A DNA stretch of 42,527 bases, from the NCBI RefSeq assembly GCF_030372765.1, contig NZ_JAUCMW010000021.1, positions 41,039 through 83,565 on the forward strand, read 5' to 3'. Made by a program: the position numbers and the translations under genes. Positions 7,362 to 16,298 of this stretch are shown piece by piece. Origin of the DNA: Labilibaculum sp. K2S (GTDB lineage Bacteria > Bacteroidota > Bacteroidia > Bacteroidales > Marinifilaceae). The number at the start of each line of letters is the position of its first letter. Position 1 is the stretch's first letter. The notes below the pieces were generated by a model, which was not told the origin of the DNA, did no database searches, and worked only from the letters and a program-made list of their open reading frames with translations.

Positions 7362-9140
7362 ATGGAGAATTATATTGTTTCAGCACGTAAATACCGCCCT
7401 TCGATTTTCTCATCGGTTGTAGGTCAGCAGTCCATTACAGTCACCCTTAAAAATGCCATTAAAAACAATCATTTGGCTCATGCCTATCTGTTTTGCGGCC
7501 CTCGTGGTGTTGGAAAAACTTCCTGTGCAAGAATATTTGCAAAAACAATTAATTGTTCCAATATTAGTTCTGATTTTGAAGCATGTAATGTGTGTGAATC
7601 ATGTGTTGCATTTAACGAGAATCGCTCTTACAATATTCACGAATTAGATGCCGCATCGAACAATTCTGTTGAAGATATTCGCTCCTTAATTGATCAGGTT
7701 CGAATACCGCCACAAATTGGCCGCTATAGTATATATATTATTGACGAGGTTCATATGCTTTCGGCTTCGGCATTCAATGCTTTTCTGAAAACTCTGGAAG
7801 AACCTCCGGCTCATGCTATTTTTGTGCTGGCAACAACCGAGAAACACAAAATACTTCCTACAATTCTGTCGCGTTGTCAGATTTTTGATTTTAATCGGAT
7901 CAAAGTTGAAGATGCAGTTAAACATCTTAAAGAAATTGCAGAAAAGGAATCTGTTGTAATTGAAGAGGAAGGTTTAAATGTTATCGCTCAAAAGGCGGAT
8001 GGAGCTATGCGTGATGCTCTTTCTATTTTCGATCAAATTGTTAGTTTTTCTGGTAAAGAGATCTCTTTCGAAAGTGTAATTCAGAATTTAAATGTTTTAG
8101 ATTACGATTACTATTTTAAAATGGTAGATGCTTTTCTGGATGGAAAAGTAAGTGATGTTCTTCTCATGCTTAATGAAATTCTTGAGAAAGGATTTGACGG
8201 GCATCACTTTGTTGCTGGCTTGAGTGCTCATATTCGTGATGTATTGGTAGGGAAAGACCCTGCAACAATTCAATTGCTCGAGGTTAGCGATTCGGTAAAA
8301 CAAAAATATGTAGAGCAGTCCAAAAAATGCCCGCTCGATTTTCTGTATGAAGCACTCAAAATTTTAAATCAATGTGATATTGGTTTTAAAGCAAGCCAAA
8401 ATCAAAGACTTCTTATCGAATTAAGCTTAATTCAATTATCACAGATAGTTGAATTAAAAAAAAAAGGACTTGAATTAAATCTGAACTCAAAAAAACTTCA
8501 GAAAATAATCGTTGATGAAGAAGCCATAAGCACTGTGGTTAAACCATTGATTACTCATAATTCAAATGTTCAAACAACACAAACTGTAAGCGATACCAGT
8601 GGCGTTTACAATAGAAATAAGGAAAAGAGCAATGGCGCAGGTATTACTTCAAAATCCAGCTTTGCAGGTTCCGTCTCTATCAAGCAAGCTTTAAATAGTG
8701 GTATTTCACGTACCAATATTGCAAGCAAACCCAAAGATAAAAAGGCTGTAAGTACTATTGAATCTATTGTTACCGGCAGTGAACCAATTACACAGGAAAA
8801 GCTGGAAGCAAAGCTAAAAGAATATATAATTGTCAAGGGGAAAAGTGATCGTATTCGATTAGCGATCACGGTTAACAAACCGAAAATAGAAGGGACTGAC
8901 CGTATTGTTCTAATGGTTAGCAATCCTTTACAGGAAGATGACGTTATCTCTGTTAAAAATGAGGTGAGGAACTATTTGAGAAAAGAATTAAACAATTCGG
9001 AAATTCAGATTGAGACGGAAATCATTCAGACAAAAACAGCAAAAAGAATGTATACCGATTCGGATCGATTTAATTATTTGTGTGAGAAAAATCCGGCTTT
9101 AGGACTGCTTAAACAAAAATTCTCCCTGGATTTTGAATAA
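7362..9140 (+). CDS. dnaX: DNA polymerase III subunit tau (and possibly gamma)
   Basis: 592 residues from the ATG at 7362 (MENYIVSARKYRP, the family start); an in-frame TTG at 7341 gives an unlikely extension. It is the AAA+ clamp-loader ATPase: Walker A GPRGVGKTS, a four-Cys zinc module (CSN...CNVCESC), Walker B YIIDEVHML, sensor 1 LATTEKHKILPTILSRC. Domain III follows to about residue 365, then a low-complexity linker rich in Ser/Thr/Lys and a C-terminal polymerase-binding domain. An A10 run at codons 365-368 sits at the end of domain III with stops close by in both other frames, so a truncated gamma-like product is plausible. It has its own promoter-like box and a strong terminator. Confidence 0.96.
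   Translation: MENYIVSARKYRPSIFSSVVGQQSITVTLKNAIKNNHLAHAYLFCGPRGVGKTSCARIFAKTINCSNISSDFEACNVCESCVAFNENRSYNIHELDAASNNSVEDIRSLIDQVRIPPQIGRYSIYIIDEVHMLSASAFNAFLKTLEEPPAHAIFVLATTEKHKILPTILSRCQIFDFNRIKVEDAVKHLKEIAEKESVVIEEEGLNVIAQKADGAMRDALSIFDQIVSFSGKEISFESVIQNLNVLDYDYYFKMVDAFLDGKVSDVLLMLNEILEKGFDGHHFVAGLSAHIRDVLVGKDPATIQLLEVSDSVKQKYVEQSKKCPLDFLYEALKILNQCDIGFKASQNQRLLIELSLIQLSQIVELKKKGLELNLNSKKLQKIIVDEEAISTVVKPLITHNSNVQTTQTVSDTSGVYNRNKEKSNGAGITSKSSFAGSVSIKQALNSGISRTNIASKPKDKKAVSTIESIVTGSEPITQEKLEAKLKEYIIVKGKSDRIRLAITVNKPKIEGTDRIVLMVSNPLQEDDVISVKNEVRNYLRKELNNSEIQIETEIIQTKTAKRMYTDSDRFNYLCEKNPALGLLKQKFSLDFE
8456..8473 (+). promoter_or_regulatory. A10 slippage-like site in dnaX
   Basis: Ten adenines at 8456-8465 read TTA AAA AAA AAA GGA in the dnaX frame. 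A -1 slip gives AGG ACT TGA (stop at 8471-8473); a +1 slip gives GAC TTG AAT TAA (stop at 8476-8478). Either would end the protein at about 370-371 residues, after clamp-loader domain III. Confidence 0.5.
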
Positions 9141-9179
9141 AAATTGAAGATATGATATACAGCATATATATACTGGTTT

Positions 9180-9223
9180 AAATTAGGCTTCTGTTTTTGT
9201 ACAGAAGCCTAATTTTTAGGTAG
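9180..9223 (+). terminator. dnaX terminator
   Basis: Perfect 15-bp stem, arms 9180-9194 and 9201-9215 (AAATTAGGCTTCTGT), with a 6-base loop and a short T-rich tail. It ends the relA/dnaX region before icd. Confidence 0.9.
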
Positions 9224-9291
9224 TTGTAATTAAGGAAAAAAATCGTTAAAAAAATAGATTCTTTTAAATCGGAAAATAAAAAAAATACATA

Positions 9292-9342
9292 TGTTTACTC
9301 TGAATTTGAGATGTGATTATTTCAAATTTCAATAAGTAAACA
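9292..9342 (+). promoter_or_regulatory. Nested inverted repeat upstream of icd
   Basis: Outer arms TGTTTACT (9292-9299) and AGTAAACA (9335-9342) are exact complements. Inner arms GAATTTGA (9302-9309) and TCAAATTTC (9322-9330) pair with one bulged T. The element ends 44 bases before the icd ATG and could be an operator or a leader stem-loop. The outer arm is preceded by TATG, giving TATGTTTA, one base off TAnnTTTG. Confidence 0.45.
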
Positions 9343-9386
9343 GAGACTTTTTATTAATTATTAAATCACTCAAAACAACAACCAAA

Positions 9387-11612
9387 ATGGCACAGAAGTC
9401 AAAAATCATTTACACGAAAATTGATGAAGCTCCAGCCTTGGCGACGTATTCGTTATTGCCAATTATCAAAGCCTTTACTAAAACTTCAGGCATTGAGATC
9501 GAAACCAAGGATATTTCTCTTACAGGAAGAATTATTGCCAACTTCCCTGAGAATTTAACTGAAGAGCAAAAAATTCCTGATTATTTGGCTGAATTAGGTG
9601 CTCTTTCATTAACTCCGGAAGCAAACATTATTAAATTGCCAAATATTAGTGCTTCAATTCCTCAATTGCAGAAAGCTATCGCTGAGTTACAGGAAAAAGG
9701 ATATAATATTCCAACTTACCCGGAAGAAGCTAAAACAGATGAAGATAAAGCACTTCAAGTAAGATTTGCAAAAGTTTTGGGTAGTGCGGTAAATCCGGTT
9801 TTACGCGAAGGTAACTCTGACCGTCGGGCAGCAGGTTCTGTTAAGCAATATGCTAAGAATAACCCACACAGAATGGGTAAGTGGTCTGCAGATTCAAAAT
9901 CTCACGTTGCTCACATGACAGAGGGTGATTTTTACGGTTCAGAGAAATCGGTGACCATGCCCAAAGCAACTAACGTGCGCATAGAGTACGTTGATAATGC
10001 AGGTAATGTAACTGTACTGAAGGAGAAACAAGAACTTTTGCTTAATGAAGTTATTGACTCATCAGTGCTGAATGTGAAAGCATTACGTGCTTTCTATGCT
10101 AAAGAAATTGCTGCGGCTAAAAAAGAAGGATTACTATGGTCGCTGCACCTTAAGGCAACCATGATGAAGATTTCTGATCCTGTAATGTTTAAGCATGCTG
10201 TTGAAGTTTTCTATGAAGAAGCTATTGCCAAGCACGCTGATACTATTAAAGAATTAGGAGTAAATTTCAACAATGGATTAGGCGATCTTTATAATAAAAT
10301 TCAAAATCTTCCTGAAGCTAAGAGAACTGAAATCGAAGCTGATATCATGGAAGTGTACAAATCCCGCCCTGATATTGCAATGGTTGATTCTGACAAAGGA
10401 ATCACTAATCTGCACGTTCCAAATAACGTAATTATTGATGCTTCGATGCCGGTTGTAGTTCGTGATGGCGGAAAAATGTGGAACTCTGCCGGAGAACTTC
10501 AGGATACTAAAGCATTGATTCCAGACAGATGTTATGCTACTATTTATCAGGTTTGTTTCGACGATTGCAGAAAAAATGGTGCTTACGATGTAGCTACCAT
10601 AGGATCTGTATCGAATGTTGGTTTAATGGCTCAAAAAGCAGAAGAGTATGGATCACATGATAAAACGTTCATTGCTCAGGGCGATGGTGTTATTCGCGTT
10701 GTAGAATTCGAAGGAACCATTGTAATGGAGCAGAAAGTTGAAAAAGGTGATATCTTCAGAATGTGTCAGGCTAAAGATGCTCCTATTCAGGATTGGGTTA
10801 AATTAGCTGTGAACAGAGCTAAAGCAACGAACACTCCAGCTATTTTCTGGTTGGATAAAAATCGTGCTCATGATGCTCAGTTAATCAAAAAAGTAAATAC
10901 TTACTTAGCTGATCATGATACTACAGGTTTAGACATTCGCATTTTGACTCCGGATGATGCAATTGCATTCTCATTGGAAAGAATCCGTAAAGGGGAAGAT
11001 ACAATTTCGGTAACCGGTAACGTATTGCGTGATTATTTAACAGACCTTTTCCCAATTTTGGAATTGGGATCTTCTTCTAAAATGCTTTCTATCGTTCCTT
11101 TGATGAATGGTGGAGGATTGTTCGAAACAGGCGCAGGAGGATCAGCTCCAAAACATGTTCAGCAATTTATGGATGAAGGTCACTTGCGTTGGGATTCTCT
11201 TGGGGAATATTTAGCATTAGGTGTTTCTTTAGAGCACTTGGCTAATGTTTATAATAATGAGAAGGCTGCTTTATTTGCAGAAACTCTTGATTTAGGTGTG
11301 AGCAAATTCCTGGAAGAAAGAAAATCGCCATCACGTAAGGTGAATGAGTTGGATAACCGTGGTTCTAATTTCTATTTGGCTATGTATTGGGCTCAAGCTC
11401 TTGCCGCACAAGATAAAAATGCTGAATTGAAAGCAATTTTCACAAAAGTAGCTCAGGATATGGAAGCTAACGAAGAAAAAATCGTTACTGAATTGAATGA
11501 TGCTCAGGGTGCACCTATGAATATTGGTGGCTATTATATGCCAAATGAGGAATTGGCAAATAAGGCTATGCGTCCCAGTGCTACTTTAAATGCGATAATC
11601 GACGCTATTTAA
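9387..11612 (+). CDS. icd: NADP-dependent isocitrate dehydrogenase, monomeric type
   Basis: 741 residues, the usual size of the monomeric IDH class and unrelated in length to the 400-residue dimeric enzyme. It oxidises isocitrate to 2-oxoglutarate with NADP+ in the TCA cycle. Family marks are the N-terminus IIYTKIDEAPALATYSLLPI, the substrate loop NSDRRAAGSVKQYAKNNPH followed by KWSADSKSHVAHM, LHLKATMMKISDP with the catalytic Lys, the metal-site region WLDKNRAHDAQL, and GGGLFETGAGGSAPKHVQQ. It is a single-gene unit: a strong terminator lies on either side, and a nested inverted repeat precedes the start, suggesting regulation. The start context is an A-rich run (ACAACAACCAAAATGG) without a Shine-Dalgarno site. 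Confidence 0.97.
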   Translation: MAQKSKIIYTKIDEAPALATYSLLPIIKAFTKTSGIEIETKDISLTGRIIANFPENLTEEQKIPDYLAELGALSLTPEANIIKLPNISASIPQLQKAIAELQEKGYNIPTYPEEAKTDEDKALQVRFAKVLGSAVNPVLREGNSDRRAAGSVKQYAKNNPHRMGKWSADSKSHVAHMTEGDFYGSEKSVTMPKATNVRIEYVDNAGNVTVLKEKQELLLNEVIDSSVLNVKALRAFYAKEIAAAKKEGLLWSLHLKATMMKISDPVMFKHAVEVFYEEAIAKHADTIKELGVNFNNGLGDLYNKIQNLPEAKRTEIEADIMEVYKSRPDIAMVDSDKGITNLHVPNNVIIDASMPVVVRDGGKMWNSAGELQDTKALIPDRCYATIYQVCFDDCRKNGAYDVATIGSVSNVGLMAQKAEEYGSHDKTFIAQGDGVIRVVEFEGTIVMEQKVEKGDIFRMCQAKDAPIQDWVKLAVNRAKATNTPAIFWLDKNRAHDAQLIKKVNTYLADHDTTGLDIRILTPDDAIAFSLERIRKGEDTISVTGNVLRDYLTDLFPILELGSSSKMLSIVPLMNGGGLFETGAGGSAPKHVQQFMDEGHLRWDSLGEYLALGVSLEHLANVYNNEKAALFAETLDLGVSKFLEERKSPSRKVNELDNRGSNFYLAMYWAQALAAQDKNAELKAIFTKVAQDMEANEEKIVTELNDAQGAPMNIGGYYMPNEELANKAMRPSATLNAIIDAI

Positions 11613-11643
11613 TAAATATTTATAGCCTAAACGGATAAAATTT

Positions 11644-11673
11644 AAGGTCTTCCAGTTTGGAAGGCCTTTTTTT
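11644..11673 (+). terminator. icd terminator
   Basis: A 10-bp stem with one G-U pair (AAGGTCTTCC at 11644-11653, GGAAGGCCTT at 11659-11668), a 5-base loop and a run of seven T. Confidence 0.9.
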
Positions 11674-11755
11674 GTTCAACAAATATGGTATTTAGTCTGA
11701 TTTTAAATTAGGTTTAAAGCTACGGTTTGCAATGCTTAGATTGGCATATTTCTCT

Positions 11756-11763
11756 TACATTTG
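11756..11763 (+). promoter_or_regulatory. Putative -7 box for ferritin
   Basis: TACATTTG matches TAnnTTTG exactly, 37 bases before the ferritin ATG. The -33 region is weak (TTGG near 11741). Confidence 0.45.
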
Positions 11764-11800
11764 ATGTGGAATTTGAACTTACTTAAAAACATTATACGTT

Positions 11801-12313
11801 ATGGCTATTAGTAAAAAAGTAGAAGAAATCTTGAACAAGCAAATCAATGCTGAATTTTGGTCTGCTTATTTCTATTTATCAATGTCGAACTATTTCAATG
11901 CGAATGGAATGCCAGGTTTTGCAAATTGGATGAAAGTACAATTTCAGGAAGAAACTTCACATGCGATGAAAATGTTGGATTACGTAAATGAACGTAGCGG
12001 AAGAGTTATTTTGGAGCCGATTGCAGAAGTTCCTTCTGATTGGAATGGTGTATTAAATATTTTCGAAGAAACCTTAAAGCACGAAGAGCATGTGACCAGC
12101 TTGATTAATGGCTGTGTAAATATTGCTATTGAAGAAAAAGATCACGCTTCAGTGAATTTCATGCAGTGGTTTGTTGACGAGCAGGTAGAAGAAGAAGCTA
12201 CTGTTAATGAAATTATTGACCAATTAAAAATGTTTGAAGGAAAAGGTCATGGTTTGTATATGATGGACAAAGAATTTAAAGCCAGAGTCTTTGTTGATTC
12301 AACTCAAGTCTAG
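11801..12313 (+). CDS. ftnA: Bacterial non-heme ferritin
   Basis: 170 residues, a four-helix bundle that would assemble into a 24-subunit iron-storage shell in the cytoplasm. The ferroxidase site is complete: Glu18, Glu51 and His54 (EETSHAM), Glu95 (KHEEHV), and Glu127/Gln128 with Glu131 (DEQVEEEA). Tyr25 is present. The start AISKKVEEILNKQINAEFWSAYFYLSMS is typical of bacterial FtnA. It is monocistronic, with a -7 box in front and a terminator behind. Iron control (Fur) cannot be shown from the upstream bases. Confidence 0.95.
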   Translation: MAISKKVEEILNKQINAEFWSAYFYLSMSNYFNANGMPGFANWMKVQFQEETSHAMKMLDYVNERSGRVILEPIAEVPSDWNGVLNIFEETLKHEEHVTSLINGCVNIAIEEKDHASVNFMQWFVDEQVEEEATVNEIIDQLKMFEGKGHGLYMMDKEFKARVFVDSTQV

Positions 12314-12333
12314 TTTAAAAAATAGATATACTC

Positions 12334-12361
12334 AAAAGCCTTACATATGTGAGGCTTTTTT
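12334..12361 (+). terminator. Ferritin terminator
   Basis: A 10-bp stem, AAAAGCCTTA (12334-12343) with TGAGGCTTTT (12350-12359), followed by T's. Confidence 0.88.
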
Positions 12362-12395
12362 TATGATGTAGAACTGTTAAGTCAATAAAAATATT

Positions 12396-12403
12396 TACTT
12401 TTG
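12396..12403 (+). promoter_or_regulatory. -7 box almost touching the small lipoprotein start
   Basis: TACTTTTG matches TAnnTTTG. It ends only 6 bases before the ATG at 12410, so a transcript from it would start at or within the start codon (leaderless). Alternatively the second ATG, at 12416, is used. Confidence 0.4.
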
Positions 12404-12409
12404 GGTTCA

Positions 12410-12799
12410 ATGGACATGAATAGATATCTCATAGTAGTATTTTGTGTGCTCACAGGATGTGCAGCAGCAGTTCCTATGGCCAATGGTCAGGATTTAACTG
12501 TTGATCATCAGCTGTTTGCAGATTGGTATGCCGATCATATCCAGAATCTTGATGAATCTTATTCATCAACAATACTTGCACATACAGAGCAGGATCAATT
12601 TGCAGGGAAATACATTCCAAATGTTGAAAATATTTCTTTACTTGAGAATTTGCCTAAATTCCCTGTAGTTAATCAAGCTATTCCATTGGTAAGTATTCCA
12701 ATATGGTTTGATTATCATTACTGCTCCGTTTTTCGGGATGTTCTTATTAGTACAATCCCTGAGGGTGATTTTCATATCAGAGCCCCTGTTTTAGCTTAA
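12410..12799 (+). CDS. Small predicted lipoprotein, function unknown
   Basis: 129 residues from the ATG at 12410, or 127 from 12416. The N-terminus MNRYLIVVFCVLTGC is a short signal peptide ending in a lipobox (LTGC); a second possible cleavage lies after ANG. The mature part (DLTVDHQLFADWYADHIQNLDESY...) has no motif I recognise and contains a conserved-looking aromatic patch FDYHYC near residue 105. It lies between ferritin and secA, with its own promoter-like box, and is followed by a weak hairpin (about 12807-12831). Codon use and a clean signal peptide argue that it is a real gene. No function is proposed. Confidence 0.6.
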   Translation: MDMNRYLIVVFCVLTGCAAAVPMANGQDLTVDHQLFADWYADHIQNLDESYSSTILAHTEQDQFAGKYIPNVENISLLENLPKFPVVNQAIPLVSIPIWFDYHYCSVFRDVLISTIPEGDFHIRAPVLA

Positions 12800-12904
12800 C
12801 TTTCCTTTCCTGTTTTTCAATAGGAAATATCACTTGTTATATAATAATATTGTTTTCAACCTTTTGGCTGAGAATATTTTACACATCGAAATCAACAAAT
12901 CAAA

Positions 12905-15900
12905 ATGGGTTTTATAGATAGTACATTGGGTAAACTGTTTGGTAATAAATCAGATAGAGACCTTAAAGAATTGAGTCCTTATTTAGGGAAAATTAAAGCA
13001 GAATACGACAGAGTTACTATTTTAAGTAATGATGATCTTCGTGGAGAATCAGATAAATTAAAGCAACGTATTCAGGATTTTATTCAAGCGGAAAAAGACG
13101 AAATACAGAGTCTTAAAGATAAAGTTGATACTGGTGAATTATCAATCAACGAAAGAGAAGAAATCTACGATCAGATTGACGAAATTGAAAAGAAAATTGA
13201 TGACAAAATAGAGGAGGTATTAGAAGAGATCCTTCCTACTGCTTTTGCGGTTATAAAAGACACCGCCCGCAGATTTACCGAAAATGCGGAATTGGAAGTA
13301 ACGGCATCTAAATTTGATCGTGATTTAGCTCCCTATTACGATAACATACAAATAGATGGAGATACTGCCGTATATTTTAATTCATGGGTTGCTGGTGGAA
13401 CGGAAATTACATGGAATATGGTTCACTATGATGTTCAGCTAATTGGAGGTACTGTTCTTCATCAAGGAAAAATTGCTGAGATGGCAACAGGTGAGGGTAA
13501 AACTCTTGTGGCTACATTGCCTGTGTTTCTGAATGCATTAACCGGCAGAGGAGTTCACCTGATTACTGTGAATGATTACCTGGCAAAACGTGACTCGGAA
13601 TGGATGGGACCAATATACCAATTCCACGGACTATCTGTTGACTGTATCGATAAGCATTCTCCAAACTCAGATGCGCGTAGAAAAGCTTATGCTTCTGATA
13701 TTACTTTTGGAACCAATAACGAGTTTGGTTTTGATTACCTGCGTGATAATATGGCAACTAATCCTAAGGATTTGGTTCAACGTCGTCACAATTATTCAAT
13801 TGTCGATGAAGTTGATTCGGTTTTGGTTGATGATGCGCGTACTCCATTGATTATTTCCGGTCCAATTCCAAGAGGTGAACATCAACAGTTTGATGATCTA
13901 AAACCAAAGGTTCAAAAATTGGCAAAAGCTCAGAACGATTTGGTAATGAAGATTTTTACCGATTCTAAAAAATTACTGAACAGCGAAGATAAAAAGGATC
14001 AGGAGGAAGGTGCAAGACTGTTGCTTAGAACCTACAAGGGGTTGCCTAAAATGAAGCCGCTTATTAAATTTTTAAGTGAGCAGGGAAATAAGGCCAATCT
14101 TTTGAAAACGGAAAATTTCTACATGCAGGAGAATAACAAAAACATGCACATCATTACTGATGAGTTGTATTTTGTTATTGATGAAAGGCATAATTCTATT
14201 GAACTTACAGATAAGGGAATTGATTTGATTAGTTCTGATGTTGAAGATTCAGGTTTCTTTGTATTGCCTGATATTGGATCAGAAGTAGCAGCAATTGAAA
14301 AATCAGATCTTTCGGAGGAAGAAAAAGTAGCCAAGAAAGATGAAATGATTCAGGCTTATTCGGTAAGATCAGAAAGAGTTCACACGATCAATCAATTATT
14401 AAAAGCATATACTCTTTTCGAAAAAGATGTAGAATATGTAATGATGGATGGTAAGGTGAAGATTGTAGACGAGCAAACCGGTCGTATTATGGAAGGCCGT
14501 CGTTATTCAGACGGTTTGCATCAGGCAATTGAAGCCAAAGAAAATGTGAAAGTGGAGGCTGCAACTCAAACATTTGCTACCATTACTCTTCAGAATTATT
14601 TTAGAATGTATAATAAGCTTGCCGGTATGACCGGTACTGCCGAAACAGAGGCAGGTGAGCTTTGGGATATTTATAAATTAGAGGTAGTTGTAATTCCAAC
14701 CAACCGTCCGATTTGTCGCGATGACCGCGAGGATTTAGTTTATAAAACAAAACGTGAAAAATATTCTGCGGTAATTGATGAAATTGTAGATCTGGTGAAT
14801 GCTGGTCGTCCGGTTTTAGTGGGTACAACTTCTGTTGAAATTTCGGAATTACTTGGTCGTATGCTTAAAATAAAAGGGATTAAGCACAATGTACTGAATG
14901 CAAAATTACATCAGCGCGAAGCAGATATTGTTGCGGAAGCGGGTCAATCGGGAACTGTAACCATTGCAACAAATATGGCTGGTCGTGGTACGGATATTAA
15001 GCTAAGTGATGAAGTAAAAGCTGTTGGTGGTCTGGCCATTATTGGTACTGAGCGTCATGATTCCCGTCGTGTCGATCGTCAGTTGCGTGGTCGTGCCGGT
15101 CGTCAGGGAGATGTTGGATCATCTCAATTCTTTGTGTCTTTGGAAGATGATTTGATGCGTTTGTTTAGCTCAGATCGTATTGTAAAGTTAATGGATAGAA
15201 TGGGACTGAAAGAGGGTGAAGTAATTCAGCACAGCATGATTACTAAATCCATAGAACGTGCCCAGAAGAAAGTGGAAGAAAACAACTTCGGTATTCGTAA
15301 AAGATTATTGGAGTACGATGATGTAATGAACTCTCAGCGTGAGGTTATTTACAAGCGTCGTCGCCATGCATTGTTTGGTGAGCGTATTCAGGTAGATATT
15401 GCCAATATGATGTATGATATGTCAGAATTAATTGCAAATGAATATCATGGCGGTGATTTTGAGGAATTTAAAATGGATTTAATCCGCACTTTCTCAACCG
15501 AATCTCCGGTAAGTGAAGAGGAATTCATGAAGGAGAAGCCTGAAGAAATTACAGAGAAAATTTACGCTGTCGTTTTGGATAACTACAAACGAAAAGTGGA
15601 AGCCATTAGTAAGCAAGCTTATCCGGTAATTAAAAATGTATACGAATCAAAAGCAGAAATATATGAGAACATTGTTGTTCCGTTTTCTGATGGATCTAAA
15701 ATGTTTCAGGTAGTAACCAATTTGAAGAAAGCTTACGAAAGCAAGGCTGAAGATTTGGTTCGTTCTTTCGAGAAGGTTTCTATTCTTGCAACTATTGATG
15801 ATGCCTGGAAAGAGCACTTGCGTGAGATGGATGACTTGAAACAATCTGTTCAGAATGCTTCTTACGAACAAAAAGATCCATTGTTGATCTACAAATTTGA

Positions 15901-16201
15901 ATCGTTCAATTTGTTTAAAACAATGATTGAAACGATAAATAAGAGTGTTGTCAGCAGCTTAATGAAAGGTCATATTCCATTATCGGATCCTGAAGATGTT
16001 CGTAAGGCAGAAGAGCGTAAAAGAACCGATTTAAGCAATTTGAAAACTACAAAAGAAGAAGTAGGAGGAGGCAGAGAAAGACCGGAACCTAAAAAACCGG
16101 AACCTGTTCGTGTAGCTCAAAAAGTTGGACGAAATGAACCTTGTCCTTGTGGTAGTGGTAAAAAATTCAAACAATGTCATGGAAAAGGAGTTCCGGCTTA
16201 A
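12905..16201 (+). CDS. secA: Preprotein translocase ATPase SecA
   Basis: 1098 residues, the long Bacteroidota form. It drives export of unfolded proteins through SecYEG at the inner membrane. Motifs in order: Walker A region MATGEGKTLVATLP, TVNDYLAKRD, DEAD-like VDEVDSVLVDDARTPLIISG, the preprotein cross-linking domain, TGTAETEAGE, ATNMAGRGTDI, and the helicase arginine region RVDRQLRGRAGRQGD. The C-terminal zinc finger is intact: Cys1080, Cys1082, Cys1091, His1092 in NEPCPCGSGKKFKQCHGK, which binds SecB or the ribosome in relatives. An acidic/coiled segment at about residues 55-110 is an insertion typical of this phylum. It is a single gene, ending at a hairpin before lgt. Confidence 0.98.
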   Translation: MGFIDSTLGKLFGNKSDRDLKELSPYLGKIKAEYDRVTILSNDDLRGESDKLKQRIQDFIQAEKDEIQSLKDKVDTGELSINEREEIYDQIDEIEKKIDDKIEEVLEEILPTAFAVIKDTARRFTENAELEVTASKFDRDLAPYYDNIQIDGDTAVYFNSWVAGGTEITWNMVHYDVQLIGGTVLHQGKIAEMATGEGKTLVATLPVFLNALTGRGVHLITVNDYLAKRDSEWMGPIYQFHGLSVDCIDKHSPNSDARRKAYASDITFGTNNEFGFDYLRDNMATNPKDLVQRRHNYSIVDEVDSVLVDDARTPLIISGPIPRGEHQQFDDLKPKVQKLAKAQNDLVMKIFTDSKKLLNSEDKKDQEEGARLLLRTYKGLPKMKPLIKFLSEQGNKANLLKTENFYMQENNKNMHIITDELYFVIDERHNSIELTDKGIDLISSDVEDSGFFVLPDIGSEVAAIEKSDLSEEEKVAKKDEMIQAYSVRSERVHTINQLLKAYTLFEKDVEYVMMDGKVKIVDEQTGRIMEGRRYSDGLHQAIEAKENVKVEAATQTFATITLQNYFRMYNKLAGMTGTAETEAGELWDIYKLEVVVIPTNRPICRDDREDLVYKTKREKYSAVIDEIVDLVNAGRPVLVGTTSVEISELLGRMLKIKGIKHNVLNAKLHQREADIVAEAGQSGTVTIATNMAGRGTDIKLSDEVKAVGGLAIIGTERHDSRRVDRQLRGRAGRQGDVGSSQFFVSLEDDLMRLFSSDRIVKLMDRMGLKEGEVIQHSMITKSIERAQKKVEENNFGIRKRLLEYDDVMNSQREVIYKRRRHALFGERIQVDIANMMYDMSELIANEYHGGDFEEFKMDLIRTFSTESPVSEEEFMKEKPEEITEKIYAVVLDNYKRKVEAISKQAYPVIKNVYESKAEIYENIVVPFSDGSKMFQVVTNLKKAYESKAEDLVRSFEKVSILATIDDAWKEHLREMDDLKQSVQNASYEQKDPLLIYKFESFNLFKTMIETINKSVVSSLMKGHIPLSDPEDVRKAEERKRTDLSNLKTTKEEVGGGRERPEPKKPEPVRVAQKVGRNEPCPCGSGKKFKQCHGKGVPA

Positions 16202-16234
16202 TTTCCATAATTAAAAAAATCATACTAAATTCAC

Positions 16235-16265
16235 ATGGATTGTTTCGACTTGCGAAACAATCCAT
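16235..16265 (+). terminator. Hairpin after secA
   Basis: Perfect 13-bp stem, ATGGATTGTTTCG (16235-16247) and its complement (16253-16265), 5-base loop. The T-run behind is broken (TTAGTTTT), so termination may be partial. Confidence 0.75.
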
Positions 16266-16298
16266 TTAGTTTTACTTACCAAACTTAAAAAAACACAT

